From assembly GCF_029433095.1 (NCBI RefSeq), contig NZ_JARNTX010000001.1:2666001-2730000 (forward strand): 64,000 nt of DNA. The letters run 5' to 3'. A model generated the notes under the pieces. That model was not told where the DNA came from, searched no databases, and saw nothing but the letters and a program-made list of their open reading frames with translations. How positions within the stretch are numbered: position 1 is the stretch's first letter; each line of letters opens with the position of its first letter. This DNA comes from Hymenobacter sp. YC55 (GTDB lineage: Bacteria; Bacteroidota; Bacteroidia; Cytophagales; Hymenobacteraceae). This document shows positions 34,166-44,355 of this stretch, in pieces. A program made the position numbers and the translations under genes.

Positions 34166-34201
34166 AAAAAGCCCCGGAACCAACTGGCTCCGGGGCTTTT
34201 T
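34166..34201. terminator. rho-independent terminator, bidirectional
   Basis: The stem AAAAAGCCCCGGA (34166-34178) pairs with 34189-34201, ending in TTTTT. It serves the BlaR1-like gene and the convergent PaoC-type gene. Confidence 0.88.
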
Positions 34202-34222
34202 CATATACTAGCGAATTTGCTG

Positions 34223-36496
34223 TTACAACAGCTTATCCATGTAAATAGGCAGTTCGCGGATGCGTTTGCCGGTGGCGTGGTACACGGCGTTGGTGATGGC
34301 GGCGGCTACGCCGAGTAAGCCAACTTCACCGATGCCTTTCACGCCAAGCGGATTCACCTTGTCGTCTTCCTCTTCCACGAAAATCACGTCGATGTCGTGG
34401 ATGTCGGCGTTGACGGGGATGTGGTACTCGGCATAGTTGTGGTTCATATAGCGGCCGAAGTGGTGGTCCATGACGGTTTCTTCCATCATGGCCATGCTGA
34501 TGCCCCACACTACCGACCCAAGCACTTGGCTACGAGCTGTTTTGGTGTTGAGAATACGGCCGGCAGCCACAGCATTCACTACCCTCGTCACGTGCACGGT
34601 GCCCAAGTCTTCGTCTACCTTCACTTCCACGAACACGGCGTTGTGGGAGTGCAAAGAATACGGTAGCTGCTTGATCATGTCGGGTCCGGAATTACTGGTG
34701 GCCTCAAGCTTCTCCTCGCCGCTGGCTTGCAGCACGTCGCGGATGACTACGGCTTCTTCCGGGTTTTCGCGCAACCGTATCTGGCCGTTGGCAAACTCTA
34801 CGTCGTCGATGTCGGCCCCTTTTAGTGGGTGGCCTTCCATCTTTTGGGCCAGCTTGAGCAGCTTCTCCCCAATGTTGACGCATACCTTTTGCACCGCCGT
34901 ACCCACCGAGGCCGCCGTCCAAGAACCGCCTTCTACCGGCGACTCCGGCAAATCGGTATCTCCGAGCTGGAAGGTTACTGCCTCTAGGGGCAAGCCGAGC
35001 GTTTCGGCCGCAATCTGGGTCATGATGGTGTAGGTGCCAGTGCCAATGTCACCGGTGGCGCTGGCTACGGTCAGCTTGCCATCGGCAGTAAGCGTGGCTT
35101 TGGCTTTGACTTTTTGCATGGAAGCATCCCACACGCCCCCGGCCATACCCCAACCGATCAGCATGTTGCCTTCGCGCATGGAGCGTGGCTCCTGAGTACG
35201 CCGATCCCAACCGAACCGGGCGGCGCCTTGGTGGTAGCACTCGCGCAGTTTCTTGCTGGAGAAGGGCCGCTTTAGGTTTTGGTCGCGCTCGGCGTAGTTG
35301 CGGATGCGGAAGTCCAAGGGGTCGAGGCCAGCCTCGTAGGCCATTTCGTCCATGGCTACTTCGAGGGCGAAAGAGCCGGTGGCGGCACCGGGCGCGCGCA
35401 TGTCTTGGGGCGTAAACACGTCGAGCTTGGCTATCTGGTAGCCCAACTTTACGTTGTCGCACTGGTAGAGCATGCCCGACCAGTTCACCACGTTTTCGGT
35501 GTAGTCCTCGAACTGCGAGGTTTCATGGAGGGCGTGGTGTTGCAAGGCTGCCAGCGTGCCGTCGGGGTTGGTGCCCATTCTCACGTATTGCAGCGTGTGG
35601 GGCCGGTGGCCAAACGAAAACATCTGCTGGCGTGTGAGGGTCACGCGCACCGAGCGTTTCAGTTCCAGCGCGGCCAGCACCGCCAAGAACACCGTGTATT
35701 GGGGCCGCAGTCCGGAGCCGAAACCACCACCCATGTAGAGGTTAATCACCCGAGCTTCGTCTTTGCTAAGCCCGAAGATTTTGGTGATGTACTGCTGCAC
35801 GTTGTACACGCCCTGCGTTTTGTCGTAGGCCGTGATCTTGCCATCGGGATGATATTCCACGGTGGTGCCGAACATCTCCATGGGGTTGTGATGCTGCGTG
35901 CCGTGCATATACTCCCCCTCGATGCGGTGGGTGGCTTTTTTCAGCGCGTCGTTGGGGTTGCCGCGGGGTGCTGGCGGCGGCATCCAGCCGGTTTTGCCGC
36001 GGCCCGGCTCGAACCCTTCGTCGCGCTTGAGTTCGATGTTGGTTTCAAACTTTTCTTCCTCGTAATCAATCTGCAACAGCGACGCACCGTAGCGGGCCAG
36101 CTCGAACGTTTCGGCTATGACCACCGCCACGGGCTGCATGTTGAACATGATTTTCTCGTCGTGCAGGGGCCGGAACGGCGAGCCGCCGGGCGCTACATCG
36201 TCTTTGTAGTTACGGTCGAACCAAGCCAGCGAAGGCACGTTTTCGTGCGAGAAGATCTGCACCACGCCCGGCAGCGCCAGCACCGGCTCGGAGTGAATTT
36301 TGGTGATGCGGCCTTTAGTGATAGTGCTGTTGACCACGTAGCCATACAACAAACCGGGCACGTTGAACTCGGCCGAATACTTGGCGGCGCCCGTCACCTT
36401 AGCGGGCCCATCGACGCGGTTGGTGGGCTTGCCGATGTAGCTGGTTCCGGTGGTGCCCGCTTCCACGGTGGGCGGGGTAGTTATAAGCTGGCTCAT
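34223..36496 (-). CDS. paoC: molybdopterin-binding subunit of PaoABC-type aldehyde/xanthine oxidoreductase
   Basis: This 757-residue catalytic large subunit of a xanthine-oxidase-family enzyme has an N-terminal '[22 protein letters not shown]' (landmark [14 protein letters not shown]). 'GGGFGSGL' is present, as is '[19 protein letters not shown]' (landmark [14 protein letters not shown]), which contacts the cofactor. The active-site Glu lies in V-K-G-I-G-E-V-G near residue 724. It needs the molybdenum-pterin cofactor, probably the cytosine dinucleotide form as in E. coli PaoC. Its start overlaps the FAD subunit stop by 4 bp. Substrate is probably an aldehyde, but cannot be fixed here. Confidence 0.92.
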   Translation of the reverse strand: MSQLITTPPTVEAGTTGTSYIGKPTNRVDGPAKVTGAAKYSAEFNVPGLLYGYVVNSTITKGRITKIHSEPVLALPGVVQIFSHENVPSLAWFDRNYKDDVAPGGSPFRPLHDEKIMFNMQPVAVVIAETFELARYGASLLQIDYEEEKFETNIELKRDEGFEPGRGKTGWMPPPAPRGNPNDALKKATHRIEGEYMHGTQHHNPMEMFGTTVEYHPDGKITAYDKTQGVYNVQQYITKIFGLSKDEARVINLYMGGGFGSGLRPQYTVFLAVLAALELKRSVRVTLTRQQMFSFGHRPHTLQYVRMGTNPDGTLAALQHHALHETSQFEDYTENVVNWSGMLYQCDNVKLGYQIAKLDVFTPQDMRAPGAATGSFALEVAMDEMAYEAGLDPLDFRIRNYAERDQNLKRPFSSKKLRECYHQGAARFGWDRRTQEPRSMREGNMLIGWGMAGGVWDASMQKVKAKATLTADGKLTVASATGDIGTGTYTIMTQIAAETLGLPLEAVTFQLGDTDLPESPVEGGSWTAASVGTAVQKVCVNIGEKLLKLAQKMEGHPLKGADIDDVEFANGQIRLRENPEEAVVIRDVLQASGEEKLEATSNSGPDMIKQLPYSLHSHNAVFVEVKVDEDLGTVHVTRVVNAVAAGRILNTKTARSQVLGSVVWGISMAMMEETVMDHHFGRYMNHNYAEYHIPVNADIHDIDVIFVEEEDDKVNPLGVKGIGEVGLLGVAAAITNAVYHATGKRIRELPIYMDKLL

Positions 36497-37518
36497 GGAT
36501 TCGAGTTTAGATATGCGTTGGCATCGAGGGGCTGGTTCATTTCGGTGGCCTGCTTGAGGGCCCGCACAATGGCGCGCTTGCCGAGCTCGATCTTAAAGTT
36601 GTTGTAGCCGTAGCCTTGGGCGTTGTGCATGATGGCCGTAGCGGCTTGGCGGAAGTTGTCTTCGGTAGCCGACTGGCCACGGAGTGTTTCCTCTACCGCC
36701 ATATCGCGCCAGGGCTTGTGGGCCACCCCACCGAGGGCAATGCGGGCTTCTTTGATAGTGGTGCCTTCCAGCTCCAACCCTACTGCCACCGATACCACGG
36801 CAAAGGCGTAGCTGGTTCGGTCGCGGAGTTTGAGATAGGTGAAGTTTTTCTCGAAGCCTTTAGCCGGCAAGTCCAGCGCCGTAATCAGCTCGCCGGTTTC
36901 GAGCGTGTTGTCGCGCTCCGGCTGGTCGCCGGGCAGGCGGTGGAAGTCGTCGAAAACGATGGTCCGCTCGCCGTGCGGGCCGCTCACGCGCACTGTGGCT
37001 TCCAGGGCGGCCAGTGCTACGGCCATATCGGAGGGGTGCGTGGCAATGCACTGCGGACTGGTGCCCAAAATAGCGTGGATGCGGTTGTAGCCCTGCAAGG
37101 CCGAGCACCCGGAGCCGGGCTCTCGCTTGTTGCAGGGCGTGGAGGTGTCGTAGAAATAGTAGCAGCGCGTGCGCTGAAGCAAGTTGCCGCCGTTGGTGGC
37201 CATGTTGCGCAGCTGCGCCGTGGCACCGGCTAGTATGGTCTGGCTAAGCAACGGATAGCGCTTTTCCACTTCGGGATGCCAGGCGGTATCGGCGTTGGTG
37301 GCTAAAGCGCCGAGTCGCAGGCCACCTTCCGCGTTGTCTTCGATGGTCGTAAGGGGCAGCTTGTTGAGGCCGATGAGGTGCGTGGGCTTTTCCACGTTTT
37401 CCTTCATCAAATCCAGAATATTAGTGCCGCCCGCCACAAACGCCGATTTCGAGTTGGTGGACTTGTCGCGCACGGCCGTGTCCACGGTTGTTGCGCTGGT
37501 ATAGGTGAAGCTGTTCAT
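36493..37518 (-). CDS. paoB: FAD-binding subunit, PaoB-type
   Basis: This 341-residue medium subunit has FAD motifs '[14 protein letters not shown]' and '[15 protein letters not shown]'. Between them and the C-terminal domain is a Cys-rich stretch ([29 protein letters not shown]), which in PaoB binds an extra [4Fe-4S] cluster not found in xanthine dehydrogenases proper. This points to the PaoABC/YagTSR subtype. The gene lies between the iron-sulfur and molybdopterin subunits in one operon. Confidence 0.93.
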   Translation of the reverse strand: MNSFTYTSATTVDTAVRDKSTNSKSAFVAGGTNILDLMKENVEKPTHLIGLNKLPLTTIEDNAEGGLRLGALATNADTAWHPEVEKRYPLLSQTILAGATAQLRNMATNGGNLLQRTRCYYFYDTSTPCNKREPGSGCSALQGYNRIHAILGTSPQCIATHPSDMAVALAALEATVRVSGPHGERTIVFDDFHRLPGDQPERDNTLETGELITALDLPAKGFEKNFTYLKLRDRTSYAFAVVSVAVGLELEGTTIKEARIALGGVAHKPWRDMAVEETLRGQSATEDNFRQAATAIMHNAQGYGYNNFKIELGKRAIVRALKQATEMNQPLDANAYLNSNP

Positions 37519-37604
37519 GGGTGAGAGAGTGAAGTTGAGATAGTATGAGTTTGTGAATCCGTGTTATGCGAAGCAGCCCTAGGGCACTTTCATAACTTCA
37601 CTTT

Positions 37605-38138
37605 TCACAACTTCCCATTCTGCTTGTCTACCACTTCTTTCACCGCAGCCAAGATGCCTACGTAGGCGCCACAGCGGCAGAGGTTGCCGCTCATCAGCTC
37701 CCGGATTTCATCTTCGGTGTGGGCGCGCCCTTCGTTGATCAGCCCTTGGGCCGAGCAAATTTGGCCGGGCGTGCAGTAGCCGCACTGGAAGGCGTCGTGG
37801 TCGATGAAGGCTTGCTGCAAGGGGTGCAGATTGCCTTCCTGGCCTAGTCCTTCGATGGTCGTTACTTCGTTGCCGTCCTGCATGACGGCCAGTGTGAGGC
37901 AGCTATTGATGCGCTTGCCGTTGACGAGCACCGTACAGGAGCCGCACTGCCCATGGTCGCAGCCTTTCTTGGTGCCGGTCAGGTCGGCGTACTCGCGTAG
38001 GGCATCGAGCAGCGACGTCCAGGGAGCCAACTGCATTTCGCGGCGCACGCCATTGATAATAAGGGTAACATGCCCAGTAGCCGGCGGCTTGGGCAGCGCG
38101 CCGAAGCCGGCGGACAGGGTAGTTGGGTTTGAATTCAT
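37605..38138 (-). CDS. paoA: [2Fe-2S] subunit, PaoA-type
   Basis: The protein is 177 residues from the Met beginning MNSNPTTLSAGFG (38138); a start at 38210 would add 24 residues. Ferredoxin-like Cys motif 'KKGCDHGQCGSCTVLVNG' (landmark GCDHGQCGSCT) and the second 'CGYCTPGQICSAQ'...'NLCRCGAY' motif bind two [2Fe-2S] clusters. It passes electrons from the molybdenum site to FAD. E. coli PaoA carries a Tat signal; none is evident here, so the complex is probably cytoplasmic. It is the first gene of the three-gene operon. Confidence 0.92.
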   Translation of the reverse strand: MNSNPTTLSAGFGALPKPPATGHVTLIINGVRREMQLAPWTSLLDALREYADLTGTKKGCDHGQCGSCTVLVNGKRINSCLTLAVMQDGNEVTTIEGLGQEGNLHPLQQAFIDHDAFQCGYCTPGQICSAQGLINEGRAHTEDEIRELMSGNLCRCGAYVGILAAVKEVVDKQNGKL

Positions 38139-38729
38139 AGAAACTGAGTGCAGAGGTGGATTGGCAGCAGAAGCCTTGTAGCAGTTGACTCCGACCTGCT
38201 CCGTATCCATACGCCCCCACTTCGCCTTGCGTTACTATTTCCCTGGTATTTGCTTTGTCCGGTTGCAAACTTCCCGTGGGCTGCCCACGGGCTATTACGC
38301 ATTTCGAGTAAGAATACGAGTTAGCAGCAGCAGCCCCCCGTTAAACCTTCAGGTTTCGTCGCCATTGCACAGTCGGGCTGCTTGTATTCCTAGCGCTTGC
38401 TCTAGGCTTTTCCTTTCGTAGAAAACTACGAGCCAGTTACCACCGACTGCCAGTTCTTTTTCCCATTCAAAGCACAGGCGGTTAATGCTTTATTAATGTG
38501 CACAGCAGCAAGAATAAAGCTAGTACAGGCGAACATAACTTGACGGATGAGGTATATAGTATCACTCATTCTGCATATTCTCTTCTTGCCATTGAAAAAG
38601 TGCGGGCGTTGGTGAAATGACCGCTAAAAATCCTAGTTGTGCTGGTATTCAATTATTGCTAGTACGACGCCCAAACGGAACTCCTATACGCTTCTATTTC
38701 TCAACTTAGCCACCTTCCACCTTCTTGCT
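38139..38729. other. 591-bp intergenic region with hairpins
   Basis: This divergent region between paoA and the kelch/malectin gene holds a perfect 8-bp hairpin CCCGTGGG-CTG-CCCACGGG (38273-38291). A second hairpin AAACCT-TC-AGGTTT lies near 38344-38357. Together these look like a small repeat-type element. No gene is supported: the open frame at 38185-38421 has no coding character. Both flanking promoters must lie here. Confidence 0.5.
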
Positions 38730-41339
38730 ATGAAAGAAAATATACTTGCGCAACTGCCTCGCAGGGCGAGAACATTGCTTTTGGGAGCATGCCTGTTCGC
38801 CGGGCCTAGTCTGCTGGCCAACCCCTCTCCAGAACTCCCTAGCCTTCAAGCCCGGCAGACGCCCGCCCGCGTGGCCGCAAGTGGTGACACCATTCGCATC
38901 AACTGTGGCGGCGCAGCCGTGCAAACCAATGGCAAGCTTTTCGCGGCCGATGCGTATTTCACGGGCGGCAAATCGTTTAGCAATTCGGCCATTGCCGATG
39001 TGCTGCAAACCAACGACGACGAGTTATACCGCACCGAGCACAGCGCCTCGGCTAACCTAGTGCCTTTCAGCTACAACATTCCGGTGTCGGCGGGCACGTA
39101 CACAGTGCGTTTGCACTTTGCTGAAATCTACTTCGGGGCAACCGGGGGCGGGCCGGGTGGAGCAGGCCGGCGCGTGTTCAGCGTGAATCTGGAAGGCCGT
39201 CCCGTTCTTGTCAACTACGACATCATAGCTGACGCTGGCTCGATGACGGCCGTTGTCAAGGAGTATCAAACCACCGTAACGGACAACGCGCTAACCCTGG
39301 ATTTTGCGGCCAGCGTGGACCAGCCTAGCGTGGCCGCCATTGAAGTACTACGCAGTACCGACCCTTCCCCCACCGGCTGCCAGTGGGTAACTGCTGCTCC
39401 CTCCGCCTTGGAGCGCAAGGAAGGCCAGAGTGCCGTCGTGAATGGTCAGCTCTACACGTTTGGGGGCTACTACGGTAACCTACAGGGTACCAACCTCACG
39501 CAGCGCTACGACGTTACGACCAACCAGTGGACCAACTTAGCCCCGGCCCCCTACCCCGTTACCCATATGGGCGTTGCGGTGGTCGACGAGCAGGTCTGGC
39601 TGATTGGTGGTTTTCAGGGCGAAGTGCACCCCGGCCCCGTAACGGCCGCCGTGCAGGTTTACGATACCCGAACCAATACCTGGAACTTCGGCCCTCCTCT
39701 ACCGGCTCCGCGTGGCTCCAATGCGGCGGCGCTGGTTGGCCGCAAGATTCATGCGTTCGGGGGCGTACTCCCCGACCGCCACACCGATGCCGGCGACCAT
39801 TATGTGCTGGATGTCGATAATCTGGCCGCTGGTTGGCAGTCGGCCACGCCGCTGCCCAGCCCCCGCAACCACTTGGCCGGGGCCTCTTTAGGGGGCAAGG
39901 TGTACGCCATTGGGGGGCAGTATGGCCACGACCAAGGCCGCGACATCAACTCCTTGGTTCATGTGTACGACCCGGCTACCAACGCCTGGACCCGGCTACC
40001 TGACCTGCCCGGCCCTAGGTCGCACTTCGAGCCCGGCACCTTCACCCTCGATGGCCAAATCCTGATTGTAGGGGGCAGCACCAACACCACCGACTACGCC
40101 GACATCCTGAGCTACAGCCCTGCTGTCAATAACTGGCGCCAGTTTTGCACCCTGCCCGCTACCCTAGTTGCCCCCTTTGCACAAGCCATTGGCAACCGCT
40201 TAGTGGTAGCCCAAGGTGCCCGCGACAATTTTGCCGTACCCGAGAAGACCACCCAAGTCAGCACCATCACCCGGGTGGCCAGCAACGTACTCGGCTTTTC
40301 GGTGCCGCAACTCGCGGTTTCGCTCCCGTCGGGCGGCAGCACAACGCTCGAAAACGTGCTATGGACTTATTCCGGCACTGCCTCCTATACCCTTTCGCTG
40401 CCTAATGCCCCAACTTGGTTGAGCTTGCCTAACCGTACGGGCACAGCCGGCACTCTTGGGCAGGAAGTAGGGCTGCAAATCAATGCGGCGGGCCTGACGC
40501 CCGGTACGTACACCGCCACCGTACAAGCCAGCGCGCCGGGCTATACTACCGCTACTACTACGCTCACGCTTACCATCACGGGCCAGAGTGGCGTAGTGCT
40601 TGCGCTTAATGCGGGCGGCAACGCCTACACCGACGCCGACAACATTTCTTATCAGAGCGACCAATACTTCAGCGGCGGCAGCACGTTCAGCACCAGCAAT
40701 TCCATTGCCAATACCCCCGACGATTTACTGTATCAGACGGAGCGGTACGGCAATTTCAGTTACAACGTGCCCGTGCCTAATGGCACCTACCGCGTTACGT
40801 TCAAACTCGCCGAGATATTCTGGCAAGCCCCTCAGCAGCGCCAGTTTGATGTACTAGCCGAAAACCAAGTAGTAATAAACGACCTGGATATAGCTGCTCA
40901 AGCCGGCAGCCTCACCTCCCTCGACATCGTCCGGACCGTAACCGTAACCGACGGGGAGCTTGACCTGCAATTCCGCACCGACCTCGACAACGCAAAGCTA
41001 GCGGCCCTGCTCATCGAAAGCACGTCAGCAGCCGGAACTACAGCTTCGACGGCATTAAAAGCCAAATCTAGCACGAAGGCGTTAGCCACTAAATGGAACC
41101 TGTACCCTAACCCCGTCTCCGAAAAAGCCACCTTATCTTTTACAGCCGCCACGAAGCAAGCAGCACGTCTAGAGGTCTTGAATAGCCAGGGCCAGGTAGC
41201 CTTGCAAGAAACACAGTCAACCGTGGCCGGCGCTAATCAACTAGAGCTTGCTACCTCGAAGCTTGCAGCAGGTGTGTACATCGTTCGTGTGTATCTCCAG
41301 GAAGGCATCATCAACGCCCGTATGCTGGTGGTAAAGTAA
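38730..41339 (+). CDS. kelch-repeat/malectin protein with type IX secretion sorting domain
   Basis: The protein is 869 residues from the ATG at 38730 (MKENILAQLPRRARTLLLGA), with a signal peptide to about residue 32. A malectin-like carbohydrate-binding domain (about 52-210; 'IRINCGG', 'YTVRLHFAEIYF') comes first. Kelch repeats forming a beta-propeller follow at about 215-510 ('LYTFGGYYGN', 'VWLIGGFQG', 'VYAIGGQYG', 'ILIVGGSTN'). Then come an Ig-like stretch, a second malectin (about 620-775) and a Por-secretion tail (about 790-869; 'WNLYPNPVSEKATLSF', ending 'ARMLVVK'). It is exported by the type IX system and probably anchored at the cell surface to bind glycans. Confidence 0.92.
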   Translation: MKENILAQLPRRARTLLLGACLFAGPSLLANPSPELPSLQARQTPARVAASGDTIRINCGGAAVQTNGKLFAADAYFTGGKSFSNSAIADVLQTNDDELYRTEHSASANLVPFSYNIPVSAGTYTVRLHFAEIYFGATGGGPGGAGRRVFSVNLEGRPVLVNYDIIADAGSMTAVVKEYQTTVTDNALTLDFAASVDQPSVAAIEVLRSTDPSPTGCQWVTAAPSALERKEGQSAVVNGQLYTFGGYYGNLQGTNLTQRYDVTTNQWTNLAPAPYPVTHMGVAVVDEQVWLIGGFQGEVHPGPVTAAVQVYDTRTNTWNFGPPLPAPRGSNAAALVGRKIHAFGGVLPDRHTDAGDHYVLDVDNLAAGWQSATPLPSPRNHLAGASLGGKVYAIGGQYGHDQGRDINSLVHVYDPATNAWTRLPDLPGPRSHFEPGTFTLDGQILIVGGSTNTTDYADILSYSPAVNNWRQFCTLPATLVAPFAQAIGNRLVVAQGARDNFAVPEKTTQVSTITRVASNVLGFSVPQLAVSLPSGGSTTLENVLWTYSGTASYTLSLPNAPTWLSLPNRTGTAGTLGQEVGLQINAAGLTPGTYTATVQASAPGYTTATTTLTLTITGQSGVVLALNAGGNAYTDADNISYQSDQYFSGGSTFSTSNSIANTPDDLLYQTERYGNFSYNVPVPNGTYRVTFKLAEIFWQAPQQRQFDVLAENQVVINDLDIAAQAGSLTSLDIVRTVTVTDGELDLQFRTDLDNAKLAALLIESTSAAGTTASTALKAKSSTKALATKWNLYPNPVSEKATLSFTAATKQAARLEVLNSQGQVALQETQSTVAGANQLELATSKLAAGVYIVRVYLQEGIINARMLVVK

Positions 41340-41352
41340 GTCACTAAATACA

Positions 41353-41394
41353 ACAGATAAAGCCGAGTTGCTCTAGCAGCTCGGCTTTATCTGT
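41353..41394 (+). terminator. rho-independent terminator
   Basis: A 15-bp perfect stem (ACAGATAAAGCCGAG, 41353-41367, with 41380-41394) lies 13 bp after the kelch/malectin stop, with an inner TGCT/AGCA pairing. Confidence 0.85.
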
Positions 41395-41430
41395 CTTAAC
41401 CTATGCCGCCATTGCCAACACTACCAGGCC

Positions 41431-41597
41431 GTCATGCTGATCTTGTCGAAGCACCCTGCGTACTGACTTTGCCAAACTATATCGGTCATGCTGAGCGCAG
41501 CCGAAGCATCTCGCTAGTGTGGTATAATCAGTTAGCCTCACAACGTCAGCACGCGAGATGCTTCGACTGCGCTCAGCATGACCGATATAGTTTGGCA
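41431..41597. repeat. palindromic dispersed repeat, copy 4, with extended arms
   Basis: A half-unit at 41431-41466 precedes a full unit whose arms run 41470-41514 and 41553-41597. These match at 44 of 45 positions and include 15 bp of sequence (TGCCAAACTATATCG) outside the shared family motif. The core orientation matches copy 2 (CTAGTGTGGTATAA ... CGTCAGCACG). Confidence 0.85.
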
Positions 41598-41703
41598 ACT
41601 TCGGCAAATCAGATACTTCTACTTACTTAACAGGAAGGACCTTTTCTGCGGATTATAAGCACTTATTGAACTCACCTGGTTTGTATCCCCCCCATGCATG
41701 GCA

Positions 41704-44325
41704 TTACAGGCCATACGTCACGGCTAGGTAGTAGAGCCCTCCTACACTTGGGCCGCCGAGGTACGACACGTAGTACTCGTTAAGTAAGTTGCTGGCGCCG
41801 AGCTTGAAGCGTAGATTGGGCGCGGCTGCGGTGTAGCTCACTTGGGCATCGAGGGTGTGATAGGCGGGCACGTAGCCGTTGACTAAGAAGGTTTGCGAGT
41901 AGTAGCGGGCCTGCCAGCGGTAGTTGACCCCGAAGCCGAAGTTCTTGTAGGCGTTTTCGTTGCCCAAACTTAAGTTGTAGGCCCAACGGGGCGTGTTGAA
42001 GCCATCCTCCAAACCGTCGCCGGATTCGGTGCGGTCGAGGCGGGTGTAGGTGACGCTGCCGCCAGCCAAGTAGTTGCCGGGTAGCTCGTAGCGTAATCCG
42101 AGGGAGCCGCCGTAGTTGTAGACCTGGCTTTGGGCATTGGTCCAGAGCCGGTAACGGTTTTGGGTGGCGCGGTTGCTGAGGTAAATAGCAGCCGAGTCGG
42201 GGTTGTTGGTTTTGGGCACGTAGGCCTCCACCTGCGCAATAAAGTCGCGGTAGGAATTATAGTAGAAATCCAGGTCGAGCAACAATTGCCCACCCGGCAG
42301 CAGCGCTGCCTTGTAGCCTAGCTCCAACGACTTGATGTATTCGGGCTTCAGATACGTATAGGGCGTCCTAACCAAACGATTCTTGTTCTGCTCGATGGCC
42401 AGGCGTCGTTTCTCGGCCGCACTGGCAGCACTAGTATTAGCGTTGACGGCGGCCGTCACGGCCGTGTTGAAAGCATCGATAGAACTGCGCAGGTAGCTGT
42501 TTTCAAACACCCCATCCGACATCACACGCAGCCCGCCAATGCGCTTTACTTGCCCACTGTTCACGTTCGAGAAGCCCTCAAACAAGCTCGGGAACCGGTA
42601 GCCGCTCTGGTAGCTCACGCGGAAGTTGTGCTGCCGGGTAGGCGAGTATACCCCCGTGAAGCGCGGATTGAAGCGGGTGCTGAAATAGTCGTTCTTGTCG
42701 GCGCGGAGCGTGGCTGTGAGCCGGATTCGCTCGTCGAGCAACCGGGCGCCGGCCTGCACGAAGCCGCCGGTTTTGCTGTACGTCAGGTTGTCGTTGAGGG
42801 GGTCTTTGTTCTTTTCGGGGTTGATGAAGTAGTTGCCGTCGGGCTTGATGATGTAGGTGCGGTGGTCGGCGCCTACTAGCAGGTCGAGGGCAGCGGGCCA
42901 CTGGTTGCCACTCCGGCGCAGAGCTTCGGCTAGGTTCACCTGGCCTTCAGCGTGCACCAAATCAGCCTGCACGCGCAGGGCGGCGCCTTGGTCCCAGTTG
43001 TTGATGGCTGCCAACTCGCTCAACCGTTGTTTGAACTCGGGCGTACCAGGTTGCAAGCGGCCCGCATCGGCGGCAATCCGAGCGGCGGCGTGGGCTTGCG
43101 CTACGGTTTGGCCGGCCGCAGTAGCGGCGTTCCAGGCCGTGGTGTAGTCTTGGTTCCAGACGGCATCCGGCTTGTAGCTGCGGTCTAGGTTTTCGGCCGC
43201 CGAGCGCAGATTATAGCTCTTGCCAGTGTTTTCGGTAGTAAGATACGCCCGGGCCTGCACCACCGGGTTGGTTAGCTGCACGGCGTGCTGTTGCAGGTGG
43301 TAATCCTCTAGCCGGAAGCGGTTGGAGCGTTGATACACGTTGTCGAGTATGGTGCCCCGGTAGGTGTACGCCAGCTCGGTAGAGGTGCCAAGCTTGTAGT
43401 GCAGCGCAGCATCGTACTTGATGGTTTGCAGGTGATAGTCCACCACGTCCTTTTCGTTGTAGCCGGTGCGGGCCACCGAGTAGCTTTTGCCGCCCAAGGT
43501 CAGGGTGCTGCGGTTCGAGGACTCGTTGCCGTAGCTATTTACGGGGTCTTGGGCAGGGTTCTCGGGCCCAAAAAGCGCAGTGGTGGCGTTGCCGTTGGGG
43601 TTGAGCTCGGTTTGGTCGTTGGCTATCCAGTCATATCCCCGCAGATAGGTGCCGTTCACTTTGAAGGCTAGCTTGGGCGTCAGCACTTTGGCATAGCGAA
43701 TGCTCGTCTCAGAAAACAGCTTGGCGCCGCTGTTAGGGTTGTTTACGTGGTTAACGCCCGTCTTCTGCTGCACACTCAGCCCATCACTCCGAAACGGATT
43801 CTTGGTACTAAAATTGGCTAGTCCATTGATGGCATTTAGCCCGTAGAGCGCCGCGGCCGTACCCGGCACAATCTCTACCGTGTTGATATCTAAATCACTC
43901 GGCCCCAACACATTTCCAATTGGCCCGCCGATGTGCGGCGCTTGGTTGTCGATGCCATCCACGAGCTGCGCAAACCGTACGTTGGTGGTATTGGTGAAGC
44001 CGCGGGCATTTATCACTTTGAAGCTCAAGCTTGGCGTAATCACCTGCACGCCCTTCAGGTGCTCGATAGCATCGAAAAATGAGGGGGCCGGTGTGAGGCG
44101 CAAGGCCCTCGCGTTTAGCTTCTCCACCGTCACCGGCGACTGCAAAAAGCTTTCCTCCACCTTGGAAGCCGCCACCACCACTTCCCCGAGCGAGACGTTC
44201 TGACGAGCCGTATCGGCCGGCGCCGGGAGCCGGGTTGGCTGCTGAGCCGACACCGACTTCGGCGTCATGCATAGCGAAAGCAGCAACAGCGGCAGGCCCG
44301 CTCCTAGGTAAGTAAAGTTCCTCAT
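41704..44325 (-). CDS. TonB-dependent receptor with upstream ModE-type operator
   Basis: This 873-residue outer-membrane receptor has a signal peptide (about 1-27, ending VSAQ). There is no carboxypeptidase-like domain. The TonB-box/plug region opens 'SLGEVVVAASKVEESFLQSPVTVEKL' (landmark EVVVAASKVEESF) and contains 'INARGFTNTTNVRFAQLVDGID' (landmark NARGFTNT) and 'VEIVPGTAAALYGLNAINGLAN' (landmark GTAAALYGLNAINGL). The barrel ends 'YYLAVTYGL'. The substrate is not clear from sequence. A palindrome at 44332-44355, 6 bp before its ATG, matches ModE operators, and a ModE N-domain gene lies upstream on the same strand. Involvement in molybdenum or tungsten uptake is therefore inferred. Confidence 0.88.
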   Translation of the reverse strand: MRNFTYLGAGLPLLLLSLCMTPKSVSAQQPTRLPAPADTARQNVSLGEVVVAASKVEESFLQSPVTVEKLNARALRLTPAPSFFDAIEHLKGVQVITPSLSFKVINARGFTNTTNVRFAQLVDGIDNQAPHIGGPIGNVLGPSDLDINTVEIVPGTAAALYGLNAINGLANFSTKNPFRSDGLSVQQKTGVNHVNNPNSGAKLFSETSIRYAKVLTPKLAFKVNGTYLRGYDWIANDQTELNPNGNATTALFGPENPAQDPVNSYGNESSNRSTLTLGGKSYSVARTGYNEKDVVDYHLQTIKYDAALHYKLGTSTELAYTYRGTILDNVYQRSNRFRLEDYHLQQHAVQLTNPVVQARAYLTTENTGKSYNLRSAAENLDRSYKPDAVWNQDYTTAWNAATAAGQTVAQAHAAARIAADAGRLQPGTPEFKQRLSELAAINNWDQGAALRVQADLVHAEGQVNLAEALRRSGNQWPAALDLLVGADHRTYIIKPDGNYFINPEKNKDPLNDNLTYSKTGGFVQAGARLLDERIRLTATLRADKNDYFSTRFNPRFTGVYSPTRQHNFRVSYQSGYRFPSLFEGFSNVNSGQVKRIGGLRVMSDGVFENSYLRSSIDAFNTAVTAAVNANTSAASAAEKRRLAIEQNKNRLVRTPYTYLKPEYIKSLELGYKAALLPGGQLLLDLDFYYNSYRDFIAQVEAYVPKTNNPDSAAIYLSNRATQNRYRLWTNAQSQVYNYGGSLGLRYELPGNYLAGGSVTYTRLDRTESGDGLEDGFNTPRWAYNLSLGNENAYKNFGFGVNYRWQARYYSQTFLVNGYVPAYHTLDAQVSYTAAAPNLRFKLGASNLLNEYYVSYLGGPSVGGLYYLAVTYGL

Positions 44326-44331
44326 GCAGGT

Positions 44332-44355
44332 CGTTATATTTCTCTAAACATAACG
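44332..44355. promoter_or_regulatory. putative ModE-type operator
   Basis: CGTTATATT, six bases, AACATAACG forms a 24-bp imperfect palindrome (8 of 9 arm positions pair). It has the layout and arm sequence of the E. coli ModE box (CGTTATAT...ATAACG type). It lies 6 bp upstream of the TonB receptor ATG, a position suited to repression by the ModE-like protein encoded at 44499-44855. Confidence 0.7.

Noticed and set aside
35279..36607. Long open frame opposite paoC and paoB
   Set aside because: It mirrors strongly supported genes, has no recognisable motif and arises from high-GC codon bias on the other strand.
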